A stretch of 64,000 bases of DNA from Candidatus Melainabacteria bacterium (GTDB lineage Bacteria > Cyanobacteriota > Vampirovibrionia > Obscuribacterales > Obscuribacteraceae). The stretch's first letter is position 1; each line of letters begins with the position of its first letter. The stretch is taken from positions 157,190-221,189 of the forward strand of contig RXJR01000018.1 of NCBI GenBank assembly GCA_003963305.1, given 5' to 3'. The notes under the pieces are model-generated. The model was given only the letters and a program-made list of their open reading frames with translations. It had not been told where the DNA came from and searched no databases. The position numbers and the translations under genes were made by a program. Positions 8,436-16,730 of the stretch are shown one piece after another.

Positions 8436-11207
8436 GTGGAAATAATTCTCACTCACAACAATATGGACTTCGACTCACTGGCTGCTCAGTTTGCAGTTTC
8501 GAAGCTCTATCCTTCCGCGCGAATGATTTTGGGCTATCCGCTGGTCGGCAACGTGCGCAATTTTGTGGCACTTTATCGCAGCTCGATGCCGGTGACTCAA
8601 ATGAAGTACGTCGATGTTGAAAATGTTCGGCGCATTTTCATCGTGGACTGTCAGAACGTCGAGCGCCTTGATGAGATAGCAAGGAAAATGATCACGGAGC
8701 AGAAAATTCCGCACGTCGTTTTCGATCATCATCAGTTCGACCCGAACGGATTGGGTCCCACTGCTCAGGAAGATTCAGTGATAGAGCGGGTCGGCTCGGC
8801 AACAACAATTGTTGTCGATAAGATCATGAGTCGGAATATTCATTTGACCCCATTTGAAGCGACTCTTATGGCTATTGGCATTTACGAGGACACTGGTTGT
8901 CTTACTTATAGCGGTACGACCGATAAAGACGCTGCCTGTGTAGCCTATTTGCTCAAGCAAGGTGCCGATCTGGCTATTATCAACGATTACATACGTCCCA
9001 AAATGAACGACGATCAAATCGGATTGCTTGAAGATTTGATCAAAGATGCTCGTGTGATCACCGTGGGTGGTGCGCGTGTGATTGTCGCAGTCGGATCGCG
9101 TGACAAATATTTTGACGGCGTGGCTTCTTTGACGCGCAAGCTCACCGAAGTGGAATCGGCTGACGCTGCCTTCTCCGTCGTTCATATGCGTGATCGTGTT
9201 CACATTGTCGGTAGAAGCGATTCACACCTCATCGATGTTCGCCTGGTAGTGCGAAAATTTGGCGGTGACGGTCACCATGGTGCGGGCTCGGCTGTTACTC
9301 GTAATGGCACGGTTGAATCCATCGCTGCTGAAATCGAAAAGTTGTTGCGCAAGCAAGTCAAACCGGAAGTGGTGGCTGAGGAGATTATGATCTCTCCAGT
9401 GCGCACCATTCGCTCCAATATCACAATGGACGAAGCCAGTCGTATCATGCTGCGCTACGGTTTGGACGGTGTACTCGTTGCCGATGAAGACAGTCTTGTT
9501 GGCGTAGTTAGTCGCCGCGATATCGATCAGGCTAAACATCATAAGCTAGGTCATGCGCCTGTGCGCGGATTTATGAGTAAACCTGTTATTTCGATTGACC
9601 GGAAAACACCGCTCAGCAAGATTCAACAAATTATGGTTACTGAAGACATCGGAAGATTGCCTGTTCTTGACGAGGAGAAGCAGCTCGTCGGGTTAGTCTC
9701 GCGCGGCGATGTTCTAAAGACGTTGTATGGAGACAACGGTTCGAAACCGTTCCTCGTGCCTGAGTGGGCAACACTTCTCAAAAATGATTTTGCCGCCTCT
9801 GGAAGCACCGTGCACCTTGAGCCCCGGTCTGTCAATTTGCAGAAGCAGATGAGTACCCTGGATACGCCAACATCGTGGCTGTGCGTGCAGACCGGAAAAG
9901 TTGCTGCGCAACTGAATATGGTGGCTTATGCTGTTGGTGGTTCGGTTCGTGATTTGATTCTGAAAGTGCCAAACTACGATCTCGATTTTGTCATCGAGGG
10001 GGCCGCCATTGATCTTGCAAATGCTATGGAGTCCGCATATCCAGCTCGTCTTGAAGTGGTGGCTCGGCACGAGCGATTCCAGACCGCTAAATTGTGGTTT
10101 TATGCAGACACGAGAAGGGATATAGATTTTTCCACAGCGCGAACTGAATTCTACGAATTTCCCGCAGCTCTCCCTACTGTTGAAGCATCTCAGTTGGAGC
10201 AGGACTTGTTGCGCCGCGACTTTACCATAAACGCCCTTGCCATTTGTTTGAATCCGGGTCGCTATGGCATGCTTGTCGATCACTTCGGCGGGCTGGAGGA
10301 TATCAAAAAGAAGACGATTCGTGTTTTGCATGCATTTAGCTTCATTGAAGATCCGACACGAATTATTCGGGCAGTGCGATTTGCCAGCCGACTGGAATTC
10401 AACATCGAGCCGAAAACAAAAGAACTTGCTAAACGCGCCGTAGCCATGGGCATCTTTGACAATCTTGGCGGCAGTCGCATGCGTGATGAGTTGCGTTCGA
10501 TTCTGGAGTCACCGCGACGCATTCGTGCGCTTGATTTGTTAGCGGAGCTGGGAGCCAAGTTGCGTTATCTCGATGCCGAGTTGGAGTATCAGCAATCGAT
10601 ACGCACGCTGTTGCGGCGCGCTGAAGGCTTAATGAAGCGCTATACGCTGGGGCAGCCATGGGTCGTTTATCTGGCCCTTTTGCTGTCGCAATTGGACGAA
10701 CATCGCATCGATGTAGTACTCGATCGGCTGCATCTAACTAACGAACAGAAGGCAATCGTTCGAAAAGGGCTGGCAATCCCGAGGCAGTTGCCCGAGGTTG
10801 TTGAAACGTTGAACAAACAGGGTGTCAAAAACAGCCAGATCTATTACCTGCTGAAAGGAAAGCCGGAAGAATCGCTTGCCATTGCGGCATGTCTTGCGAG
10901 CCCGGGGGCGCCTCTGCGTCGTATGATTCGTTTGTATCTCGAACACCTGGAGAAGGTGCAAATCGAGTTGACCGGTGCAGACCTGGTTGAACTCGGCGTT
11001 GCGCCTGGACCTGAAATCGGTCGGGCTCTTGATGCGATTCTCGAACGGAAGCTGGACGGTTTGATTTTCACCCGTCAGGACGAACTGGAATTCGTAAAAG
11101 AGCGGTTTCAGTCCAAATTTGCTATCAAGGAATCTTCTACCAGTGCTAAACAAGGCCCGTCCACGGAGAAGAAGCTGACAAAATCGACTCGTAAGACTGC
11201 GAAATAG
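8436..11207 (+). CDS. DHH phosphoesterase - CBS pair - tRNA nucleotidyltransferase/poly(A) polymerase fusion
   Basis: A 923-residue cytosolic enzyme of a class known from cyanobacteria and other bacteria. Residues 1-310 are a DHH/DHHA1 phosphoesterase: NMDFDSLAAQ, FDHHQFD (DHH box) and GGDGHHGAGSAV. Two CBS domains follow at about 315-435 (EEIMISPVRTI and GFMSKPVISI). The C-terminal part is a class II nucleotidyltransferase: GGSVRDLIL and DLDFVIEG near residue 500, RRDFTINALAI and RIIRAVRFASRLEF. The tail is Lys/Ser-rich. The start is a GTG with GGGAG six bases upstream. The last domain adds CCA (or A) to tRNA 3' ends. The one tRNA here has no encoded CCA, so such activity is needed. The DHH domain may be a nuclease and CBS a nucleotide sensor (inference). 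Confidence 0.9.
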   Translation: MEIILTHNNMDFDSLAAQFAVSKLYPSARMILGYPLVGNVRNFVALYRSSMPVTQMKYVDVENVRRIFIVDCQNVERLDEIARKMITEQKIPHVVFDHHQFDPNGLGPTAQEDSVIERVGSATTIVVDKIMSRNIHLTPFEATLMAIGIYEDTGCLTYSGTTDKDAACVAYLLKQGADLAIINDYIRPKMNDDQIGLLEDLIKDARVITVGGARVIVAVGSRDKYFDGVASLTRKLTEVESADAAFSVVHMRDRVHIVGRSDSHLIDVRLVVRKFGGDGHHGAGSAVTRNGTVESIAAEIEKLLRKQVKPEVVAEEIMISPVRTIRSNITMDEASRIMLRYGLDGVLVADEDSLVGVVSRRDIDQAKHHKLGHAPVRGFMSKPVISIDRKTPLSKIQQIMVTEDIGRLPVLDEEKQLVGLVSRGDVLKTLYGDNGSKPFLVPEWATLLKNDFAASGSTVHLEPRSVNLQKQMSTLDTPTSWLCVQTGKVAAQLNMVAYAVGGSVRDLILKVPNYDLDFVIEGAAIDLANAMESAYPARLEVVARHERFQTAKLWFYADTRRDIDFSTARTEFYEFPAALPTVEASQLEQDLLRRDFTINALAICLNPGRYGMLVDHFGGLEDIKKKTIRVLHAFSFIEDPTRIIRAVRFASRLEFNIEPKTKELAKRAVAMGIFDNLGGSRMRDELRSILESPRRIRALDLLAELGAKLRYLDAELEYQQSIRTLLRRAEGLMKRYTLGQPWVVYLALLLSQLDEHRIDVVLDRLHLTNEQKAIVRKGLAIPRQLPEVVETLNKQGVKNSQIYYLLKGKPEESLAIAACLASPGAPLRRMIRLYLEHLEKVQIELTGADLVELGVAPGPEIGRALDAILERKLDGLIFTRQDELEFVKERFQSKFAIKESSTSAKQGPSTEKKLTKSTRKTAK

Positions 11208-11217
11208 TCTTCAGTGG

Positions 11218-11691
11218 CTATCTTTGAGTGATGCCAGTTCTTTTTTTTATTTCGACTGAGAAGGTTTGAGACACCTCGTAAATGCCTTCCGGAACCCTTT
11301 TTTCAAATCCGGAAGTTTTTCGCAGTGCCTCAATACATGCTAAATCGTTCAATTTATCTCCAGAACTACGTGCAATTGAAAAGTCGGAGAAGGTGCCATC
11401 GGAATGGATGAAAAAATGGACATCGGTACTTTTCGTTTTCTCTGAAGGGGGGGTCCATTTGTTATATGTTAGACGCACCATCGTCGATACGTATTTTTCC
11501 AGCCATGTCGGTTGTGTAGTCTTGGTAGGAGCTAACTCAGAGTGCAATTTGATTGTACGGACTCCTGCTACTACCGGAGTTGGGAAAGGCTCCTCCGGAG
11601 GATATGCTTTGCGACCCTCTGCCGACTCACTGAACAGAGAAACAATGCAAAATGCGTACAGAAAACATTTTTGAAGGCGTGAGGCGTGCAC
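11218..11691 (-). CDS. Secreted protein with TonB/TolA C-terminal-like domain
   Basis: A 157-residue protein with an N-terminal signal sequence (about residues 1-26, CFLYAFCIVSLFSESAEG) and a Pro-rich linker. The C-terminal domain from about residue 80 has the TonB-C pattern: W near TYNKWTPP, VHFFIHSDGTFSDF, then SSGDKLNDLACIEALR. No membrane anchor or ExbB/ExbD partner is present, so this is not a classical energy transducer. Such single domains are often found as exported proteins of unknown role. The start is a GTG; the convergent neighbour ends 10 bases away. Confidence 0.6.
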   Translation of the reverse strand: MHASRLQKCFLYAFCIVSLFSESAEGRKAYPPEEPFPTPVVAGVRTIKLHSELAPTKTTQPTWLEKYVSTMVRLTYNKWTPPSEKTKSTDVHFFIHSDGTFSDFSIARSSGDKLNDLACIEALRKTSGFEKRVPEGIYEVSQTFSVEIKKRTGITQR

Positions 11692-11861
11692 GTTTGCGGT
11701 TCCAAATAAGATAGTTAATTCAATTGATGTTCAATCCATCTTAAAGCATTACGTCTGGTATCAGTTGAGTCTCTGGCACATGTTTTTTTGCCGCACATAA
11801 GCTGCAGATATACCGGAAAGGTGTGACTAGGACCGGTATGTTTCAGGTTCAGATTTATTGC

Positions 11862-13679
11862 TCAGCTGATGTAAAACACTTTGCCTTTTGGACTGAAAGG
11901 CAAGTGATTCTGAGCGGGAAGCAAGTAAGCATGCTCGCGTCGAACGAGTAAGTTCTTTTCGCAGTAACCATCCGTGATGATGAGTATTGGACCTGTTTTG
12001 GGAAAGTCTTTGGCGTTTTGAAGCAGATCGATGCCAGGCTGTAACACTGTGCCACCACGACCACGCACTCTGACACGACCTGCGATCGCATCGATTGACA
12101 TATAACCCTGATCGTAGGCGATTGCATCGCAAAATATTACGCGCGCGAATGGCACCTCTCGCGAGGCGCTGTAGCTCGCGATGGCTCCAAGTGCTCGAGC
12201 GAGCAGATGCCGATCCATCGAGCCAGACGTGTCAAGAATAACGCCAAAGGTGCGCGCATCATCGAATTCTCCGGGAACATAGCGAGGGCGCGGAATGTCC
12301 GGCGTGCTCGATTGACGGCGACTTTGCCGAGCGTAAGATCGAACTTTTTCCAGGGGCGGAAAATAATAGTCGAACCACTGCGCCAGTTCAACGTCCCATG
12401 GTATAGGCGGCTGAAGCAGCGCATTGATTTCTTCAACCAGATCGGCTGGCAGCAAGCCGCGATTGATCTGGTTGTGGCAATCTAGCCCTTGTGCCAGAGC
12501 GCGTCTATAGAAGTCATCGAGAGTTACGCCGTCAGCTAGTCTCCACCACTCTGGTATGTGTCCACTCAACATGTCACCATCTTCGCAGTTGCCACGCAGA
12601 GTTCGCAGTTTGCGGGCGCGACGCAGATCGCTTGCGATTCGGTCGTAAATTGTTTCAGCGGAAAGCCCTTTCAATTCAGGATCGTGCAGCAACCCTTGTG
12701 GGGGTATCTCGCCAACTTCCATCTCAACTAACCAGCCATTGATGACATAGTCGCAGGCAACATTCCAGAGGAATGCATCTCGCCCGCGGCGCCGTTGTTC
12801 ATGTTGTAAGCCGACATGCAGAAACTCGTGAGCCATGACGAACCGGCATTGCGATTCAGTCAGCCCAGCAGCAGGATTCATGTATATTTCTTGTTGCTCT
12901 GCATGCACAGCAGCAATCGAGACGCTCATGCGAGTGCAAATGTGCGGGTCTTCGATCAGCTCAAAAGCGGCTGCCAGCGCACCAAGAAGTGGATAACTGC
13001 TGATGAACCAGGAGCGCGCTCGCTGTGCTGGTGTGCGTTTCATCAACGAATCATTGGCACCGACGAATGGTTCGAGCCCTGCTGCTACATTGACTGCGCT
13101 GCTTGCGGCTGATGCCAGACCGCCGGCAAAGAGTTCTTGCCAATCAACTGGCTTACCGTAGAAATTTCTGCTTTCGCCAGTGTTCATCATGTCGCATGCA
13201 AATGGACCTGCCATGCCACGGTCTTTCAAATCATCGCTGGCGCCATTACGGCAAATCTTTTCATAGAGCCGTTCTTCGTCCTGCGCACCGATAGCGAAGT
13301 CTCCCCTTATTTCCTCTGGTGCTTGTCCGAATTTTATGTCGGTCAGAAACTTGGCTACAAAGGCATCGCATGCGATATTCCATTCCATCTGATTTTCTTT
13401 CGTACGGAAGTGATCGAAGGCGTAATGCAGCAGACAGTGAGCGAGAACGTAAGCCCATTCTCGTGGTTCGGCAACTCTTTTGTGGTGCACGTAAATTGAG
13501 CCGGAACTCTGCGCAACAGCCCATCCGTCCGCAGGACAGACTTTGTTGTCTCCTCTGTAGATCGTCACATAATCCAGTAATCGCCCAAAGATAGGGTGTT
13601 GAGAAACGAGCGCACGGCCTTCGAAATAGTTTTTCGTAGCCGTATCGCACTGCTTTGCGGCTCGCGATTTCTTGCCCAT
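11862..13679 (-). CDS. Double metallopeptidase-like / VWA-domain protein, partner of MoxR ATPase
   Basis: A 605-residue cytosolic protein. Residues about 50-115 hold a degenerate peptidase-like copy (HCLLHYAFDH at 81-90, then EWNIACDAFVAKFL). Residues about 245-330 hold an intact copy with HEFLH at 284-288 and LWNVACDYVINGWL after it. The C-terminal VWA-like domain (about 475-605) has a DTSGSM metal-ion site at 483-488. The layout matches proteins annotated as DUF2201 putative metallopeptidase plus VWA-like domain. It follows the MoxR gene by 24 bases with an AAAGGAG ribosome site. MoxR-VWA pairs act as chaperone-like modules that insert cofactors or remodel complexes; the client here is unknown. 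Confidence 0.8.
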   Translation of the reverse strand: MGKKSRAAKQCDTATKNYFEGRALVSQHPIFGRLLDYVTIYRGDNKVCPADGWAVAQSSGSIYVHHKRVAEPREWAYVLAHCLLHYAFDHFRTKENQMEWNIACDAFVAKFLTDIKFGQAPEEIRGDFAIGAQDEERLYEKICRNGASDDLKDRGMAGPFACDMMNTGESRNFYGKPVDWQELFAGGLASAASSAVNVAAGLEPFVGANDSLMKRTPAQRARSWFISSYPLLGALAAAFELIEDPHICTRMSVSIAAVHAEQQEIYMNPAAGLTESQCRFVMAHEFLHVGLQHEQRRRGRDAFLWNVACDYVINGWLVEMEVGEIPPQGLLHDPELKGLSAETIYDRIASDLRRARKLRTLRGNCEDGDMLSGHIPEWWRLADGVTLDDFYRRALAQGLDCHNQINRGLLPADLVEEINALLQPPIPWDVELAQWFDYYFPPLEKVRSYARQSRRQSSTPDIPRPRYVPGEFDDARTFGVILDTSGSMDRHLLARALGAIASYSASREVPFARVIFCDAIAYDQGYMSIDAIAGRVRVRGRGGTVLQPGIDLLQNAKDFPKTGPILIITDGYCEKNLLVRREHAYLLPAQNHLPFSPKGKVFYIS

Positions 13680-13703
13680 TTCTCAACAACTCCTTTCCCT
13701 TAA

Positions 13704-14765
13704 TCACGTTGTTTTCTTGTCGACTAGCCGGGGCAAGTCGCGAACAATGTCGACCATGAACCAGCTTGGTAGCACATCTCCACTCTTCTCTTCTTGCACT
13801 ACCATTTGTGCCATCTCCAGGCTGATCAGCGAGAGGTCCTTCAGCAGACCTTTTGCTACGTGCGCCAACTCACGAGCGCTGCCGCTCATATCGTTTTTGT
13901 GTTGAGGTAATTCTTTGAGCAGTTGAGCACGGAAAGATTGCGCAAGAAAATACAGCACATCACGATCTTTGGGATCAGTTGGCCATTTTTCATCTCCTTT
14001 CAAGATTGCGCTCAATGCGTATTTGCTGCGCAATTGTTTGACGAAGCCTTTGAATTGGGTGGCGTGTTGTGGCGACAAGCAGCCGTATGCCACTACTTCC
14101 AGTGCCTGGTCATTAATGCCGTTGCCGTATTCATGCAGGGCATCGCTCAGCATGTGCCAGGATCTAGGTGTGGAGAATGGCTCTTCGTGCTTTGGCGCTT
14201 CTGCTGCGAGCTGATCTGGTCGGTTTTGAATGTAGCGGATCACTAACTCGTGAATGTCGTTTTGATACGCCCATTCCAGCCAATCGCGGTGCGATACGCG
14301 CAGATGCACGTGCACCAATCGATTCAACAGCGCCGACGACATTGGTTTGACGATGGCACTATCTTGAGCACGGTTGCCTGCTCCGATGACAATGGAACCT
14401 TTCGGTAATAGATATTCGCCGATTCGCCGCTCGTGAATCAGGCTGTAGAATGCCTTTTGCACTTCGTGCGAGCATGCATTAAGTTCGTCGAGGAACAGGC
14501 AATATGGCTCAGATCTTGCAATCATTGCAGGCGGACAAAAGCGGCTGACACCATGTTCGATTTGTGGAACACCGATAATGTCTTCAGGTGCGAGCTGACT
14601 TCCAAGTAACGAGACGCATGGCATTCCCAGCGATTCGGCAAAGTTTTGCACAATCGAAGATTTGCCGGTGCCGGGCGGACCCCATATGAATACGGGGCGC
14701 ACCAGAGCGACGTTTAAGAGAAAGTCGGACAGCTCTCTTTGTGAGAGTGTGACAACTGGATTCAT
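13704..14765 (-). CDS. MoxR-type AAA+ ATPase
   Basis: A 353-residue AAA+ protein. Walker A GPPGTGKSS is at residues 29-37 and Walker B LFLDEL at 90-95. EVQKAFYSLIHERRIGEYLLP gives the sensor region, and GAGNRAQDSAIVKPMSSALLNR carries the family's sensor 1 and Arg finger-like stretch. The C-terminal lid extends to the end. It is the first gene of a two-gene unit with the metallopeptidase/VWA protein, the usual MoxR partner. ATP-driven remodelling of the partner or its client is the family role. It starts at an ATG (MNPVVTLSQRE). Confidence 0.88.
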   Translation of the reverse strand: MNPVVTLSQRELSDFLLNVALVRPVFIWGPPGTGKSSIVQNFAESLGMPCVSLLGSQLAPEDIIGVPQIEHGVSRFCPPAMIARSEPYCLFLDELNACSHEVQKAFYSLIHERRIGEYLLPKGSIVIGAGNRAQDSAIVKPMSSALLNRLVHVHLRVSHRDWLEWAYQNDIHELVIRYIQNRPDQLAAEAPKHEEPFSTPRSWHMLSDALHEYGNGINDQALEVVAYGCLSPQHATQFKGFVKQLRSKYALSAILKGDEKWPTDPKDRDVLYFLAQSFRAQLLKELPQHKNDMSGSARELAHVAKGLLKDLSLISLEMAQMVVQEEKSGDVLPSWFMVDIVRDLPRLVDKKTT

Positions 14766-15152
14766 ATGGTTGTTTTCCGTTCTGATGAGTGCAGGAGATT
14801 TCGTGATTCCCCGACATGCTTAGTGTGTCCGGCAGACGGAACACAGCCAGCGTGCTAAGGAATCTACTTGCGAGCTCTGAAAATTAGAGTTCGTGGAATT
14901 CTTGATGCGTTCGATAGTTTGCGTTTACGGCGCGAGAAATTTACGGGTAGCGTTGCCAGCCGACAATCATGTTGTCGATTCTGAGCTGCTTCTCGTGCCG
15001 AATGCAAATACCGGTCGCGTTTTGCGACTGGTTGAATTTCATCCTTTAGTGCACGGGAGCATTGCTTTATCCTCAAAAAAAGTTGTCCGCCATCTGCGGA
15101 GTTTTTTCATTCTAGCAGGCGCATGCCGACTGTCAAGTGGAAAATGAATGAT
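14766..15152. other. Intergenic region upstream of the MoxR gene
   Basis: 387 bases between two minus-strand genes. It contains the terminator at 15075-15107 and presumably the MoxR promoter. Short frames on both strands have no recognisable features. Confidence 0.45.
15075..15107 (-). terminator. Intrinsic terminator with runs on both sides
   Basis: Stem TCCGC (15086-15090) with GCGGA (15096-15100), flanked by seven A on the left and six T on the right. On the minus strand the left run reads as a T-run, 45-80 bases after the stop of the gene at 15153. The run pattern would also work in the plus direction. Confidence 0.65.
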
Positions 15153-15701
15153 CTATTTGCCGTTGCGAACATAGTCGAGAGCTTCATGAACGGCTTGTGT
15201 ATCCGAGTTGAAGCTTGTGCCAAAAGTTTCTCTAATCGCTTCAGCGCCTCCTCGTGCGAGGTACTCCGCTCTCATTTCTTTCGTCACTTCAGGCGACGCG
15301 AAGACCTGTTCGAATTCCTGGAGATTGCCATGGTAAAGAGCCGTGGAAGCTCTCTCGTTCAGTCTTTGATTGGCTCTGAAGTATTCGTGAGACTTTTGGT
15401 TTTCCTGGAATGTCACCAGATTTCTCGCCGCTTCTCTTTCGAGAAGTTCTCGGTCGCCGCAGGTGTTCGATTGATTTATTTGATGATTGGTACGGTAATC
15501 GCGATTTCCCGTGTATGTTGCAGCGAGGTCATAGAGCCCGCGGGTGTCGAAAACTGTCTCTCCTTCGGCTAATCTACCGCCCGATTGTTTCAACGCAGAT
15601 AGCCTGTAATCTGGTCTATCGAAGTTGCAGTCGGCTAGCAGAATCTGACCTACTTGTTCGGAGTTGTTGTCAGATTCATTGCGGTAATTTGCTCTGTCCA
15701 T
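15153..15701 (-). CDS. Hypothetical soluble protein, 182 residues
   Basis: Not recognised. The sequence is polar and rich in Asn, Arg, Glu and Gln, with no signal peptide or membrane helix. It looks mainly helical in its second half (ELLEREAARNLVTFQENQK onward). The ATG at 15701 has an AGAGG site nine bases upstream and an intrinsic terminator follows, so it is probably a real single-gene transcript. It stands alone between the MoxR unit and a divergent response regulator. Confidence 0.65.
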   Translation of the reverse strand: MDRANYRNESDNNSEQVGQILLADCNFDRPDYRLSALKQSGGRLAEGETVFDTRGLYDLAATYTGNRDYRTNHQINQSNTCGDRELLEREAARNLVTFQENQKSHEYFRANQRLNERASTALYHGNLQEFEQVFASPEVTKEMRAEYLARGGAEAIRETFGTSFNSDTQAVHEALDYVRNGK

Positions 15702-15886
15702 TCAATTAACCTCTAGCGAATGCAATGACAATATGGCGACGGAGGTAAAAATGAAGTAAAGCTCGAAACTGCTAGTCAGTGACCTGTTCCAGGCTTTCTT
15801 TCGGCACCGATCCGCTAATGTTGACCAGATCTGTTTACCGCCTGTCCAAACGCGTAAAATAGTGCAGCACGTCTGGAAAATTTAAA

Positions 15887-16564
15887 TTGAGTAAGATTCT
15901 GCTTGTCGATGACGATGTTCTTTTGGGCGAAACGCTCCAAGAATTGTTTCTTGCGCGCGACTTGAATCTGGAAATCGCACACACGGCTGAAGATGGTTTG
16001 CAGTTGCTGAACGCATTCGAGTACGAACTGATTTTGCTCGATTGGAATCTTCCAGGCATGAGCGGAGTCGCGTTGTGCGAGCAGTATCGTAAGAATGGCG
16101 GATTAAGTCACATTATCTTTCTCACCTCTGAAAGTGACGTCAGCAAGAAAGAAGAGGCTCTTGATTCCGGGGGGGATGACTATTTGGTGAAGCCCTTTGA
16201 CGAGAGGGAGCTGTTTGCTCGTATTCGAAGTGTAATGAGGCGCTCTCTTAATTCCTTCAGTGAAGAAATGAAAATCGGCGAACTGCATTTTAAAATTGAC
16301 TCTCGTGTAATCGCTTGCAATAACAAGACAGTTCAATTGACGCCAAAGGAATCTCAGCTGCTGCAATTTCTGCTGCGTCACAGGGATCGTCCATATACTG
16401 GTCAGCGTCTGTTCGATGCAATTTGGCCATCAGATGCAGATGTATCAGCGCAGACCGTGAAAGTGCTGATCAATAATTTGCGTGACAAGCTGAGTAAGGT
16501 CGGGCAGCGTGATTTGATTAAGACTGTGGTCGGCAGTGGCTATGTGATTGAAAATCGTGATTGA
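15887..16564 (+). CDS. OmpR-family response regulator
   Basis: A 225-residue two-domain transcription regulator. The receiver domain (1-120) has the acidic cluster DDD at 8-10, phospho-acceptor Asp52 in LLDWNLPG, Thr in FLTSESD and Lys in LVKPFDE. The C-terminal winged helix (about 128-222) shows LTPKESQLLQFLLRH, SAQTVKVLINNLRDKL and GSGYVIE, as in OmpR/PhoB. The start is TTG at 15887 after GGAAA. It converges on a histidine kinase gene (16731-18245) that may be its partner despite the opposite orientation. It is the only response regulator in the window, against five histidine kinases. Confidence 0.93.
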   Translation: MSKILLVDDDVLLGETLQELFLARDLNLEIAHTAEDGLQLLNAFEYELILLDWNLPGMSGVALCEQYRKNGGLSHIIFLTSESDVSKKEEALDSGGDDYLVKPFDERELFARIRSVMRRSLNSFSEEMKIGELHFKIDSRVIACNNKTVQLTPKESQLLQFLLRHRDRPYTGQRLFDAIWPSDADVSAQTVKVLINNLRDKLSKVGQRDLIKTVVGSGYVIENRD

Positions 16565-16626
16565 CGCAGTTGGCAATTGAAAGCTCTGGTGTGTGGAATG
16601 CGTTTTGAAGCAATCCGCAATTGGAT

Positions 16627-16730
16627 GCATTGGTAATTCGGATTGGTAATTCTGATTGATAGTTCGGATTGGTAATTCGGATTAGTAATCCGGATTAGTA
16701 ATCCGGATTCATAATTCGGACGGCAATCAG
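16627..16730. repeat. Eight tandem copies of a 13-base unit between convergent genes
   Basis: The unit GGATTGGTAATTC is repeated with small changes at 16627, 16640, 16653, 16666, 16679, 16692, 16705 and a worn last copy at 16718. The array ends exactly where the histidine kinase stop begins (16731). Thirteen bases is not a multiple of three, so the array is not protein coding. It is partly self-complementary (GGATTA with TAATCC). Confidence 0.9.

Noticed and set aside
14893..15147. Plus-strand 84-residue frame upstream of the MoxR gene
   Set aside because: It reads through the terminator at 15075-15107 and has no start signal.
16627..16730. CRISPR array
   Set aside because: The 13-base units are directly adjacent with no spacers and no cas genes are near.
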